DNA from: Bradyrhizobium cenepequi
GTDB lineage: Bacteria; Pseudomonadota; Alphaproteobacteria; Rhizobiales; Xanthobacteraceae
Reading direction: 5' to 3'
Assembly: GCF_020329485.1 (NCBI RefSeq)
Contig: NZ_JAGKJI010000004.1
Coordinates: 124,001 to 188,000, forward strand
Length of the DNA stretch: 64,000 nucleotides
The notes beneath the pieces are model-generated. The model was given only the letters and a program-made list of their open reading frames with translations, had not been told where the DNA came from and made no database searches. Position numbers and translations under genes: made by a program. Each line of letters starts with the position of its first letter. Position 1 is the first letter of the stretch. Of the stretch, positions 17,380-27,200 are shown one piece after another.

Positions 17380-17435
17380 ACCTTGTGCACCTCACATTAT
17401 ATGTTATGTTTTGTGATAGTAAAACGTGAGGGGCT

Positions 17436-18311
17436 ATGAAGGGCATTATCCTAGCCGGCGGGACGGGCTCGCGCCTTTACCCGGTAACGACAGTCGTATC
17501 AAAGCAGCTTCTGCCCGTGTTCGACAAGCCGATGATCTATTATCCGCTGTCGACGCTGATGCTGGGCGGAATCCAGGACATTTTGATCATTTCGACGCCG
17601 CAAGACAAGCCGCTGTTTCAGCGGCTGCTCGGCGACGGCAGCGAGATCGGGGTGCGCTTTTCCTATGCCACGCAGGAGACGCCGCGTGGGCTTGCAGACG
17701 CCTTTATCGTCGGGCGCGACTTCATTGGCCAGGACTCGGTCGCCCTAGTGTTAGGTGATAACATTTTCTACGGTCACGGGCTGCCCAGCATGTTATCCAC
17801 CGCCTCGTTCCGCAAGAAGGGCGCGACGGTGTTCGGTTACGTCGTCAACACGCCCGAGCAATATGGGGTGGTCGAGCTCGATCACACCGGCCGCGCGCTC
17901 TCGATCGAAGAGAAGCCGAAACAGCCAAAATCGAACGTAGCCGTCACCGGGCTGTATTTTTATGACAACGACGTCGTCGAGATCGCCGCCCGGATCAAGC
18001 CGTCGGCGCGCGGCGAGATCGAGATCACCGACGTCAACAACGCCTATCTCGAACGCGGCGATCTCTATGTCGAGGTGCTCGGCCGCGGCTTTGCCTGGCT
18101 CGACACAGGCACGCATTCCTCCCTCGTCGAGGCCAGCCATTTCGTTCAGATCCTCGAGCAGCGCCAGGGCTTGCGCATCGCCTGCCCCGAAGAGATCGCG
18201 CTGCGGCAGGGCTACATCTCGCTTCAAGCATTCGAGAAGGTGGCCGAGAAGACCGCGAAAAGCAGCTATGGCGAATATCTGAAGTCCGTTGCCCGCTCGC
18301 ATATGGGCTGA
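17436..18311 (+). CDS. rmlA: Glucose-1-phosphate thymidylyltransferase
   Basis: A 291-residue nucleotidyltransferase making dTDP-glucose from glucose-1-phosphate and dTTP, the first step to dTDP-L-rhamnose. It shows the start signature [18 protein letters not shown], then [47 protein letters not shown] and [17 protein letters not shown] strong ribosome binding site (GAGGGG) precedes the ATG. rmlB follows after 24 bp in the same operon. Length and motifs fit full activity. Confidence 0.97.
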   Translation: MKGIILAGGTGSRLYPVTTVVSKQLLPVFDKPMIYYPLSTLMLGGIQDILIISTPQDKPLFQRLLGDGSEIGVRFSYATQETPRGLADAFIVGRDFIGQDSVALVLGDNIFYGHGLPSMLSTASFRKKGATVFGYVVNTPEQYGVVELDHTGRALSIEEKPKQPKSNVAVTGLYFYDNDVVEIAARIKPSARGEIEITDVNNAYLERGDLYVEVLGRGFAWLDTGTHSSLVEASHFVQILEQRQGLRIACPEEIALRQGYISLQAFEKVAEKTAKSSYGEYLKSVARSHMG

Positions 18312-18335
18312 TTCCATGCATGGAGGCGATAGATC

Positions 18336-19403
18336 ATGCGCTTTAAGGGCTCGACTATTTTTGTCACCGGCGGCGCCGGCTTCATTGGCTCAGCCGTGGT
18401 GCGTCATCTCCTGCGCGACAGCCACGCCCGCGTGGTCAATATCGACAAGCTCACCTATGCCGCCAATATCGACTCGCTGCCGGGCGCGAAGGAGAACCTG
18501 AACTACGCCTTCGAGAAGCAATGCATTTGCGACGGCGCCGGGCTGCGCCGCCTGTTCGAGAAGTACCAGCCCGACGCGGTGATGAACCTCGCCGCCGAGA
18601 GTCATGTCGACCGCTCGATCGATGGTCCCGGCGAATTCATCCAGACCAACATCGTCGGCACCTTCACCATCCTGCAGGAAGCGCTGCGCCATTGGCGGAC
18701 GCTCTCGCCCGAGAAACGTGCACGCTTCCGCTTTCTGCACATCTCGACCGACGAGGTGTTCGGCTCGCTCGGCGACGACGGCTTCTTCATGGAGACGACG
18801 GCGTACGCGCCGAACTCGCCCTATTCGGCGAGCAAGGCGTCCTCCGACCATCTGGTGCGCGCCTGGCGCGAGACCTACGATTTGCCGACGCTGGTCACCA
18901 ACTGTTCGAACAATTACGGTCCCTACCATTTCCCGGAAAAGCTGATCCCGCACATGATCATCAAGGGCCTGACGGGCGAGCCCCTGCCCGTCTATGGCGA
19001 TGGAAAGAACATCCGCGACTGGCTCTACGTCGAGGACCATGCCAAAGCGCTCACGCTGGTGCTGGAGCGCGGCGTGATCGGCGAGACCTACAATGTCGGC
19101 GGCCGCAACGAGCGCACCAACCTGCATGTGGTCGAAACCATCTGCGATCTCCTCGACGAGATCGCACCGAGCGCACAGGACCCGCGCCGCGACCTGATCA
19201 CCTTCGTCGCCGACCGCCCCGGCCACGACCGCCGCTACGCCATCGATGCCTCCAAGCTCGAGCGCGACCTCGGTTGGCGCGCAGAAGAGAACTTCGAGAG
19301 CGGCATCGCCAAGACCGTGCACTGGTACATCGACCAGCAACCCTGGTGGCAAGCAATCTTGGAGCGGGGATATCAAGCCAAGCGGGTCGGCTTGAACCAG
19401 TAG
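18336..19403 (+). CDS. rmlB: dTDP-glucose 4,6-dehydratase
   Basis: A 355-residue SDR enzyme converting dTDP-glucose to dTDP-4-dehydro-6-deoxyglucose with bound NAD+. [15 protein letters not shown] is the cofactor motif; [43 protein letters not shown] (YxxxK) and [17 protein letters not shown] are typical of RmlB, as is the Asp-Glu pair in TDEVFG. GGAGG precedes the ATG. It is co-transcribed with rmlA. The sugar supplied is presumably used by the large transferases upstream. Confidence 0.97.
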   Translation: MRFKGSTIFVTGGAGFIGSAVVRHLLRDSHARVVNIDKLTYAANIDSLPGAKENLNYAFEKQCICDGAGLRRLFEKYQPDAVMNLAAESHVDRSIDGPGEFIQTNIVGTFTILQEALRHWRTLSPEKRARFRFLHISTDEVFGSLGDDGFFMETTAYAPNSPYSASKASSDHLVRAWRETYDLPTLVTNCSNNYGPYHFPEKLIPHMIIKGLTGEPLPVYGDGKNIRDWLYVEDHAKALTLVLERGVIGETYNVGGRNERTNLHVVETICDLLDEIAPSAQDPRRDLITFVADRPGHDRRYAIDASKLERDLGWRAEENFESGIAKTVHWYIDQQPWWQAILERGYQAKRVGLNQ

Positions 19404-19472
19404 CGGGAGCCCGTCCTTGCGCACGACATCGCCTCACTCCCGCCGTGATCGGCACGTTGGATCGGTAACACG

Positions 19473-19670
19473 ATGCGTATATCGATGATTGGACCTGGCC
19501 ATATCGGCTTGGTACCCTGCGCCCGTTTCGGCCGCCACGAGGCCACAAGCATCGACCAGAATGAGCAGAGACTCGCGCGGCTGAAGCACCGCGAGATTCC
19601 GATCTACGAGCCGGATCTCAATCAGCTCATCGCGTTGGGCGCGAACGGCAGCCACGTCGGACGAAATTGA
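19473..19670 (+). pseudogene. ugd: Truncated UDP-glucose 6-dehydrogenase remnant
   Basis: The 65-codon frame starts MRISMIGPGHIGLVPCARFG, then DQNEQRLARLKHREIPIYEP and LNQLIALG. This matches the N-terminal Rossmann segment of Ugd (normally about 430 residues), with substitutions even in the glycine motif. A stop at 19670 and the FkbM gene follow, so about 85% of the protein is missing. It is a dead fragment, unlikely to make UDP-glucuronate. Confidence 0.8.
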
Positions 19671-19693
19671 TCCAATCTGCGGAGCTCGTAGCA

Positions 19694-20248
19694 ATGGCGC
19701 GAAAAGTATATGTCGATCTGGGTGCAAATCACGGGCATACCGTCAGACGATTTAAGGCAGAGAACCCGGCTTTCATTATCTTTGCCTTCGAACCTACTCC
19801 ATCGTTAGCGGACAAGCTGCGACGCGATTTCAGGGCGCACGATTCAAATGTGCACGTCATGGAATATGCCGCTTGGATCACTGATGGAATAGTGAATTTC
19901 TACTTCGGTACAGCCTCTGACCAATCTTCGACCGTTCTAATCGGCAAGAAAACATCGCCTAATTGGTCAGTGAACTACGAACTTCCATATCGAGCGCAGA
20001 GTATCGATCTTGACCGATGGCTGCGAGAGAATACGTCGGAAGACGATCTCATCGTCCTGAAGATGGACATCGAAGGCGCGGAGTACAAAGTCCTGAAGAG
20101 GTTGCTTGATACTGGCATGCTCAAGCGTATCAGCGATCTGAGGGTCGAGTGGCACTGGAACCGATACCCCCTTGAGATCACCGAGCACGAGCACAACGAA
20201 ATCAGAAGCGCGGTCGCTGCCGCTACGAAACTTACAGACTGGGAATGA
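19694..20248 (+). CDS. FkbM family methyltransferase
   Basis: A 184-residue SAM-dependent O-methyltransferase of the FkbM type, probably methylating a sugar hydroxyl of the polysaccharide. KVYVDLGANHGHTVRRF (4-20) is the SAM-binding motif I, IIFAFEPTPSLADKL continues the fold, and LIVLKMDIEGAEYKVLKRLL is the family signature with its Asp-Glu pair. The ATG at 19694 has GGAG 10 bp upstream. It lies immediately after the ugd remnant and before the secreted propeller-like gene. Confidence 0.85.
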   Translation: MARKVYVDLGANHGHTVRRFKAENPAFIIFAFEPTPSLADKLRRDFRAHDSNVHVMEYAAWITDGIVNFYFGTASDQSSTVLIGKKTSPNWSVNYELPYRAQSIDLDRWLRENTSEDDLIVLKMDIEGAEYKVLKRLLDTGMLKRISDLRVEWHWNRYPLEITEHEHNEIRSAVAAATKLTDWE

Positions 20249-20338
20249 GGAACTCCGCGCGCAGATTGGATTTATCTGGCGCCAAGCCAACATCGGCGCG
20301 GTGGAAACGTCAAAGGCCCTTAGCCATCGATAATCAGC

Positions 20339-21505
20339 ATGCCAACTGTTCGCACCCAACTCCTCGCAGCTACGGTCTCCATTCTGGTTCTTTTGACGGC
20401 TACGATCGCCGTCGCGGGCTCGCCCGACGGCCCGACGATTCGACCGGCCGGATCTGAAGAAGTCGTGTTTCAATGGTCAACGCAGAGATGCTCTGATAAC
20501 TTCATCCCGGACTCCCCCGCACGAGCTTTCAGAAGACGCGACAATTCCATTGCGCTGATAGCCGCGCACTACAACAACCAATTTCTCGTTGGAAGCAGCT
20601 TCACCAATCTTCGGCCGGATTGCCTCGTCTCGTCCTTTGGATCAGAGTCAAAGGACGCGGCAACGTTGGATACGAGATATTGGATTCAAGCATTCGTTCC
20701 GTCGAACGAAACCGTCATTGCACTCGCAAGCCACGAATTTTCTGGCTATCGTCATCATCAATGCCAGGTCAAGTCAGCCAAAACCGACTCGTGCTGGTTT
20801 AGCTCGATACTCGCGCTCGTACCTGAGGACGAAAGCCTGCACTTCGACTTTCCCCGCGATCCGAAAGCGAAGTCCGTAGCAATTCCTCCGAGAGGCTACG
20901 ATGCAAACCGCGGCAAGCGGTACGGATTCTTTACCACGTCGAATGCAATTGTTAAGGACGGCTTTGCTTACGTCTTCATATGGACAGCGCTCGATTCAAA
21001 ACCCCACAACTGCCTATTTCGGGCGCCGTTGAACAACGTGCTCGGAAACTGGCTGTCATATCGCAACGGTTCGTTCAGCCAGCCTTTCATCGGAGAAGAC
21101 AACGAAACAAGCGAGACGCCAGAATGCGATGCCATATCCCCCGGTAATGTGCCGGGTCAAATCCGATCCGTAATCAGTATTGGCAACAACTGGGTAGCCG
21201 TCTTCATGCGCAGGACCACGAGCCCAGACACCACTGGCGTCTATTATTCCACTTCGACGGACTTGATACACTGGTCCAGCCCACGGCACCTTCTGAAGGT
21301 CCAGCCCTGGTCTGGCGGAACTGGATGCGGCATCTTCTACGAATATCCATCGTTGATCGATCACGATAGCACTTCCCGCTTTTTCGACAGCGCAAACGGG
21401 AAACTCTATTTGTATCTGACGCGGGCGAATTGGACCGATTGTAGCGGCGGATTGAACAGAGATCTGGTCCGCGTGCCCCTGCAAATCCTGGAGGAAAACC
21501 GATGA
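20339..21505 (+). CDS. Secreted propeller-like protein, possible glycosidase/lyase
   Basis: A 388-residue exported protein. Residues 1-27 form a signal peptide (LLAATVSILVLLTATIAVAG). The mature part contains eight cysteines spaced along the chain (for example RCSDNF, HQCQVK, DSCWFS, GTGCGIF), suggesting four disulfides in the periplasm or outside. Sequences such as GVYYSTSTDLIHWSSPRHLL and KLYLYLTRANWTD resemble blades of five-bladed propeller glycoside hydrolases (GH32/43/sialidase-like), but no catalytic triad can be assigned with confidence. Its stop overlaps the next glycosyltransferase start by 4 bp, tying it to polysaccharide synthesis. Confidence 0.65.
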   Translation: MPTVRTQLLAATVSILVLLTATIAVAGSPDGPTIRPAGSEEVVFQWSTQRCSDNFIPDSPARAFRRRDNSIALIAAHYNNQFLVGSSFTNLRPDCLVSSFGSESKDAATLDTRYWIQAFVPSNETVIALASHEFSGYRHHQCQVKSAKTDSCWFSSILALVPEDESLHFDFPRDPKAKSVAIPPRGYDANRGKRYGFFTTSNAIVKDGFAYVFIWTALDSKPHNCLFRAPLNNVLGNWLSYRNGSFSQPFIGEDNETSETPECDAISPGNVPGQIRSVISIGNNWVAVFMRRTTSPDTTGVYYSTSTDLIHWSSPRHLLKVQPWSGGTGCGIFYEYPSLIDHDSTSRFFDSANGKLYLYLTRANWTDCSGGLNRDLVRVPLQILEENR

Positions 21506-22323
21506 GCGTCAAAGCCGCTTGCGTGATGGTCGTAAAAAACGAGGACGACTTGATTGAGCCTTGGCTTTTCTATCACGGCGAGCTGTTCGGATTCGAGCAC
21601 CTCTATGTGTTCGACAACGGATCGACAAACTCGGCCACACTTTCGGTTTTGGAACGCTACAGCAAGCGTGGGGTGAAACTCGACTATTCCCGGAACACGC
21701 TAGAAGATCACAGATCGCGGAGTATTTGGCTTGGACGTTTCATTAAAGGACTCGCAAACGACAACTACGATTTCATCCTTCCGCTCGATTGCGATGAGTT
21801 TTTCGCGTTGCGCGACGTAGATCAAGCCATCAGATGCGACAGACTATCAATTTTAACAGAGCTGGAGGAACTTGCCGGAAGGCATGCAATCTTCCAAGCA
21901 TATCATTCCTACCCCAACTTGATTGGCAAGGTGGGAGTTTTCATGAATTGGGCGCAAAAGAAACACTTCTTCTCGCGCCGATCGTTCAACACCACCGATC
22001 ATGGATTCCACAACGTGACTGGCACGGAGGGAGCCGTTTTTGAGAACACCGATTTCGCGTACATACACTACCACTACAAGCCATTCGACATCATGGTCGC
22101 CCACTCGAAACAAAAACTCTCAAGGGACTACGACGTCTCTGATATCAGCAACATACCAGCCACGAATAGGCTCGGGCAGTTTCTGCATATGGCGCCAGAG
22201 AAGTACAAGGACTTCGTGGCTCAATTCAAGAACCACAAGAAGTACTCGGCACCAGCACTACAAGAGATACTTTCCAAGGGCGGCCTTAAGCTACCTTTTT
22301 CCGATTATGCCATACCCGACTGA
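21502..22323 (+). CDS. Glycosyltransferase family 2-like protein (Glyco_tranf_2_4 type)
   Basis: A 273-residue cytosolic GT-A transferase. Its start KAACVMVVKNEDDLIEPWLFYH is the signature of the GT2-like/GT92-related group; LYVFDNGSTN follows and FILPLDCDEFFAL contains the DxD metal motif. The second half (FSRRSFNTTDHGFHNV, YIHYHYKPFDIMVAHSKQKL) fits the same group. It begins with an ATGA overlap to the secreted propeller-like gene, so both are made together. Acceptor and donor are unknown. Confidence 0.8.
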   Translation: MSVKAACVMVVKNEDDLIEPWLFYHGELFGFEHLYVFDNGSTNSATLSVLERYSKRGVKLDYSRNTLEDHRSRSIWLGRFIKGLANDNYDFILPLDCDEFFALRDVDQAIRCDRLSILTELEELAGRHAIFQAYHSYPNLIGKVGVFMNWAQKKHFFSRRSFNTTDHGFHNVTGTEGAVFENTDFAYIHYHYKPFDIMVAHSKQKLSRDYDVSDISNIPATNRLGQFLHMAPEKYKDFVAQFKNHKKYSAPALQEILSKGGLKLPFSDYAIPD

Positions 22324-22556
22324 ATGAACCAGTGTTGCTCTGCCTCGACTTGCCTCAAGTTGTGCAGACGTGCCTTCCAGATATCATTACGCGCGATGTC
22401 GGAAATAAGCTCTCGCTAATCTGAGAACCTGACCCTTGGTTGCTTTCTCACTGGACCGAGAACAGCAGACAGCGTTGCCGCCCGCCTTCCAGTTTCATTG
22501 TAATGAAGCCATTTGCGTCGGCCGCGCAAATGTTGCGATAACCTCTTCTCAGATCC

Positions 22557-23657
22557 TCATTCCTTCACGACGAGCCGATTCAATCTCAAGAAATTGCAGT
22601 ATATTGGATAGAGTTCCGCATAACGCGCGTTAAGCGCCGCCGCATCGACCATCGCATAAAGCTCGTCAACGCTGATCCTCCTCAAATTCACGATGTTCAC
22701 ATAAGGCATCCCGAGGAACCGACACATATCTTCCGTCCGAGTGTCATGACAGACGACGATGGCAGGAACACCACATTGCAAAGCAATCATGCAACCGTGG
22801 AAGCGGCTACCGAAGACAAAATCATAGGTCTTAATGACGTTGAACCAATCATCCACGTCAAAGAAGGCGCGTACATGATCGCTGGCCCAGCTTCGCACAT
22901 CTGCTTCGGGAACCATGTCGGCCAAGAACGTCGAAAGCTCCTTCAATGATTCTTCGACAGCTTTTGTCTGCTTATCTGCCAATCTGATTTCGGATTGTTC
23001 GCTTTGCGCGATGAAGTCCGCTTTCCAGGCCACTCCCGTGCTGTAGATCTCCTGCACGAGTCGACGCATCTTCTCCTTATCGAAGGAGTGAGCGATAACG
23101 TCGCGAGACGCATTGATCGAGATGCGTTTGATCTCCTCGAATGGCCGCAGCTTTATGCTGATTCCGCCAGATCCTCCCATGTAGTAGGATGGACAGCCGG
23201 TTACCATTACGTTGTGCACACCGCGATGGGCCAGAACCTCCTGGGTGTACGGGCCACGCACGCCGATACTGACGGCACGCTCCGCAATGACCTTCACGAA
23301 CCGTTCCGTGCCGGGCATCAAGTTAATATTGGGATCGTAGTTGCTGGATTGAGCTCCCAGGCCAACAATCGCCACTGGCAAATCAGCTCGTTCGATGTAG
23401 TCCGCCATGCCTCCGAAGTCGAACTTCGGAAAGAGAAAGTTGGCGGCCGCGACCACAATCATGTCGAAACGCTCGTGCACGGCCCTGGGATCAATACGAT
23501 GATCCCAGGAGATATCGTCGTATGCAATCCGATCGAGCAGACCGCGCGCGATCAGCTGATTACCGGTATTGCCGCCGGTCTTCGCCAGTTTTGAGATTGG
23601 GTCTTCACCCACTTCCGCGGATATGCTCGGGGTTGCTCCAAGCAGGAAAATGTTCAC
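22557..23657 (-). CDS. Polysaccharide pyruvyltransferase family protein
   Basis: A 366-residue member of the family that transfers a pyruvyl group from phosphoenolpyruvate to sugars as a ketal, adding negative charge to EPS. Visible features are KTGGNTGNQLIARGLLDRI, DMIVVAAANFLFPKFDFGGM, VGIVGLGAQSS-type stretch (LPVAIVGLGAQSSNY), IGVRGPYTQEVLAHRGV, VMVTGCPSYYMGG and the C-terminal VFGSRFHGCMIALQCGVPAIVV, a family hallmark. It is in its own minus-strand unit facing the GT2-like gene. The recipient sugar cannot be read from the sequence. Confidence 0.85.
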   Translation of the reverse strand: MNIFLLGATPSISAEVGEDPISKLAKTGGNTGNQLIARGLLDRIAYDDISWDHRIDPRAVHERFDMIVVAAANFLFPKFDFGGMADYIERADLPVAIVGLGAQSSNYDPNINLMPGTERFVKVIAERAVSIGVRGPYTQEVLAHRGVHNVMVTGCPSYYMGGSGGISIKLRPFEEIKRISINASRDVIAHSFDKEKMRRLVQEIYSTGVAWKADFIAQSEQSEIRLADKQTKAVEESLKELSTFLADMVPEADVRSWASDHVRAFFDVDDWFNVIKTYDFVFGSRFHGCMIALQCGVPAIVVCHDTRTEDMCRFLGMPYVNIVNLRRISVDELYAMVDAAALNARYAELYPIYCNFLRLNRLVVKE

Positions 23658-23772
23658 AGCACTCCTCCGGCGGTGGTATCAGGTCTAAACCGGTATGTAC
23701 CGGATTCTCCGGCCGTATTGCTTTTAATTATAGGCATCCGAATAAACGGCAGCCGCAACAACAGTCATCATC

Positions 23773-24216
23773 CTATATTCCCTTGATAGCTGATTTCCAT
23801 TGAGCCGCCTCGGCTTCATAGTCAGCCGCGGGCGACCGGCCTTCTCCGGCGCCGATCGAAAGGAAATGAGCCTCCGCCGACTTTACGCGGCCATCTCTAA
23901 CTGCCGCCGCAACGTCCGGATATTTGCCAAGATACCACTCTGCGTCCACGGTCGGCCCCGCCCCTCGGCGACCTTCAAAATAGCCAAATCCGATATAGTG
24001 CATGTGCCCACTCTCCAACTCGCCACGAGCGACCGCCCTCGCAACGTCCGGATTCTGTCGCAAATAGCTATCTTCGTCGAACTCGGCGGCAGCAACGGCA
24101 ATCTGCAGCAGCAGCTTGAAAAGTCCGGCAGGTATTTCAACCCGTCCTCCCTTCTCGAAGGTCGCGTAGTCTATCTTGAGCGCGTTGAACAACGAAGCGG
24201 CAGACGGAACGAACAT
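23773..24216 (-). CDS. Small protein with PDV-type repeats
   Basis: A 147-residue protein; ATG at 24216 is preferred over the one at 24228. The second half holds two copies of a motif of the form FDxxxYLxxNPDVAxAVxRG…HYIxxGxxEGRxxxP (DEDSYLRQNPDVARAVARG; AEWYLGKYPDVAAAVRDG). The same motif is repeated four to five times in the N-terminus of the 1319-residue glycosyltransferase encoded just upstream on the same strand, only 35 bp away. The motif is known in bacterial surface and glycosylation proteins, without clear biochemical role. The pairing suggests a helper or localisation module for that enzyme. Confidence 0.7.
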   Translation of the reverse strand: MFVPSAASLFNALKIDYATFEKGGRVEIPAGLFKLLLQIAVAAAEFDEDSYLRQNPDVARAVARGELESGHMHYIGFGYFEGRRGAGPTVDAEWYLGKYPDVAAAVRDGRVKSAEAHFLSIGAGEGRSPAADYEAEAAQWKSAIKGI

Positions 24217-24250
24217 TGATAATCCCAACCTCTACTGACTATTCCCAGGC

Positions 24251-27200
24251 CTACGCCTTGGCGCTTTCCTTGGCCAGCGGCTTCGCCGCGGCTCGCTTCT
24301 GCTTTTCCGCTTCCTGCGGCGCGCCGAGTAGCTGCGCAGTCACCTCTTCGAGATAGGCGGCCTGCAATTTTGTTTCACGGTCCGTGAGGCCAAATCGCTC
24401 GCGGGCGACGCGGTGCATGCTGTTGATCTCGTCGATATGCTTCTGCGCTTTCAGCGAATGCGTGACGCTTGCGGCGTGGCGACGGTGGATGTTGAGGGGA
24501 TCGGCGACGTAGGCGATCTTGGCGCCTCGCGTGCCGAGCGCCTCCAGATAGATGCGCCAGTCGCCAGCCATGCGAAGGTCGCTCAGATCGTCGCGGCAGG
24601 CTTCGAGCGCGCGCAACAATGCCTCCCGGCGCCACAGCACCGAACTGACGTTCAGGATGGTGTTCTTAACACCGAGATAGCGGGTCACAAAATCGCGACC
24701 GTCGAACACCTCGGTGCGTGATAGTGCACCGGGCGCGATGGTCGCGTAATAGGGCTTGTAGCTCGCATAGAGATGGGCACCGTCTGCGTCGATGGATTTC
24801 GAGTCGGTGAAGCCGAATGCAACGTCGGGGTCGGCATTCATCAATGCGAGCAGGCTGGAGAGGAAGGTGGGTTCGGAGAGATCGTCGGCTTCGGCGATCC
24901 AGAGGAACTCGCCTTTCGCCATCTCCGACGCCTTGGCCCATTGCGCGAACACGGAACCGGAATTCTGCTCATTGATGACGAGCGTGAGATCGCGCTGGCG
25001 TTCATCGGCGAGTCTCATGATGACGGGGATGCTGTCGTCGGACGAGCAGTCGTCCAGCACGATGATCTCCTCGACCGGATGGTTCTGGTCGAAGATGGTA
25101 TAGAGGCGCTCCGGGAGGCAGTGCGCGTAGTTGTAGTTTGGAACCGCAACCGAGATGGTCGGCAACGACGGCACGGCAAGCCGGAGCAGATCACGGACGT
25201 AATCCGCGAACGCGAATTTGGTCTGGATGATCTCGGTCATGCGCGCGCGCTCCGCTGCCGATGGCACCCAGCGCAGGAAATTCTCCACTGCTTGCGCCAT
25301 CGCCGGGACGTCGCAATAGGGCACGACGCGGCCGACATTCTCCTCGAGAAGGAAGCCGGGGATGCCGCCGGAGTCCCGGAAGGCGACCACCGGCACGCCA
25401 ACGCTAAGCGCCTCCAGCGCCACCGTCGGGAACGGATCCTCGCGCGAGGTCAGGGCATAGATATCCGAAGCAGAATAGAGCGCCTGCATGTCGGAACGGA
25501 AGCCCGCGAGATGGAAATGGCCAGTGGCCTCGGCGCGCTTGATTTCAGGTCCTAGCCATTCCTGCAGGCCGGGATCGATGCCGCCAGCCCAGCAGAAATG
25601 AACGTTCGGGTGCTGTCGCCGAACCAAGCTCCACACCTGCAGGAACAAGTCGAACCCCTTGCGCAGGTCGGCATAGCCGACCCCGAGCACCATCTTGTCG
25701 GTGGGGGCAATGCCAAACTCCTTGCGAACCAAAACGGCTTCCGCGGGCGCCGGCTCGATCTGCTTGTAGCTGCCCTGCGCGCGGATCAGGAAGCGCCCGT
25801 CGCCGGCGTCAAGCTTGAGCGCTTCCACCAGCCTGTCACGAACGAATTCAGAGGCGAACACAACATGCTGCGCGCTGCCGATCGCTATGCGTGCGATGTC
25901 CTCCAGATTCTTTTCGTGAAGGATCCGCGGCAGTTCGTGCACCAGTGAAACCGTGCGAAAACCCATTTCGGCGAGGAACTTGGTGGCGCGTCCGCTCGCC
26001 GAGGTGTTGGCGACTGCGGCCGTGAACCCCTTCTCCCGGAAGTGCCGCAAGGTCGCAGGGATTTCCGAGGCCTGCTTGAGAACGGTGAGCGGAGCCACCG
26101 AAGCGTATTCGGCCTCCATGGCACCGCCCTGCAGCAATAGATACTCGACCTCAACGTTGAAGGCGCTGCGAAGCGTCCCGCCAATGTTAAGCAGCAGATG
26201 CTGCGCGCCGCTCGGAAACGCATCGTGCCCCACCAGCAGAATCTTTGGCAGCGACAGATCCCGCGTCAGGCCGGTGGCTGCGCGCGCGGTGGCGTTCAGA
26301 TAAGCGGATCCGAAATGCAGATCCGGCTCAAGGTAGGCGCCCTCGCACCATTCGTTCCAGGCATTGACGCAGACAAAGGCTTCGCCAAAGAACGTGCGCT
26401 TCTGCGCCTGCTCGACCAGCGTCGCCAGCCATGCCTCGTATTTCTGCGGCGTCGACCCCTGAATCACAAGGCCTGTGCCCTGCCGGCGCGCGTCATTGTC
26501 CCAACTCGGCACCACGGTCTTGATCAATGGAAAATTCGGACGCGGTTCCTCGATCGAATATTTGGCGACATCGTCGTAGCTATAGATCTGGCCCGAATAC
26601 GTATCGTCCAGGATCTTGGCTTCGGAATTGGCCAGCGGCACGTATTTGGTGAGCTTGTGCGGCGGGAACTCGATCGCGCCATCCATGCCGTTCGGAGTCG
26701 GATCGTAATCATCAAAGCTCTGGCTCATGATGATGATCGGATCTTCATTGAACTTCTTCGCGAAGATCGAACGCCAGCGCGCAATCACTTTCGCGGTATC
26801 CGGAATGAGACGCGGACGATAGATCATCAAGAGCGGCCGGCCCTGGACGCGGATGTACCGCTTGTCCTTGAAGTGCCGGTTGAAGTCCGACAACAAACGT
26901 TCGTCATCGTCAGCGAGATAATCCTGCGAGATCAGGACCTCGCCTTCCATGCCGTCCCAGCGTCGCGTCCAATTCTCGTTCGCCCACATCAGGCAGAACG
27001 GCATGTTGATGTCGCGTGCCTTCAGGAACTGCTCGAGCGGCTTTTCCAGCAGCCGCTTGCCGTTGAACCAGTAGTAGTAATACACAAAGCCATAAACTCC
27101 CGCCGCCTTCGCGAACTTCACCTGCTTGCGCATGGTTTCGACGTCGGCGAGCGAATAGAAGCCAAGATCCCGGGGAATTCGCGGTTGATAATGTTCCTTG

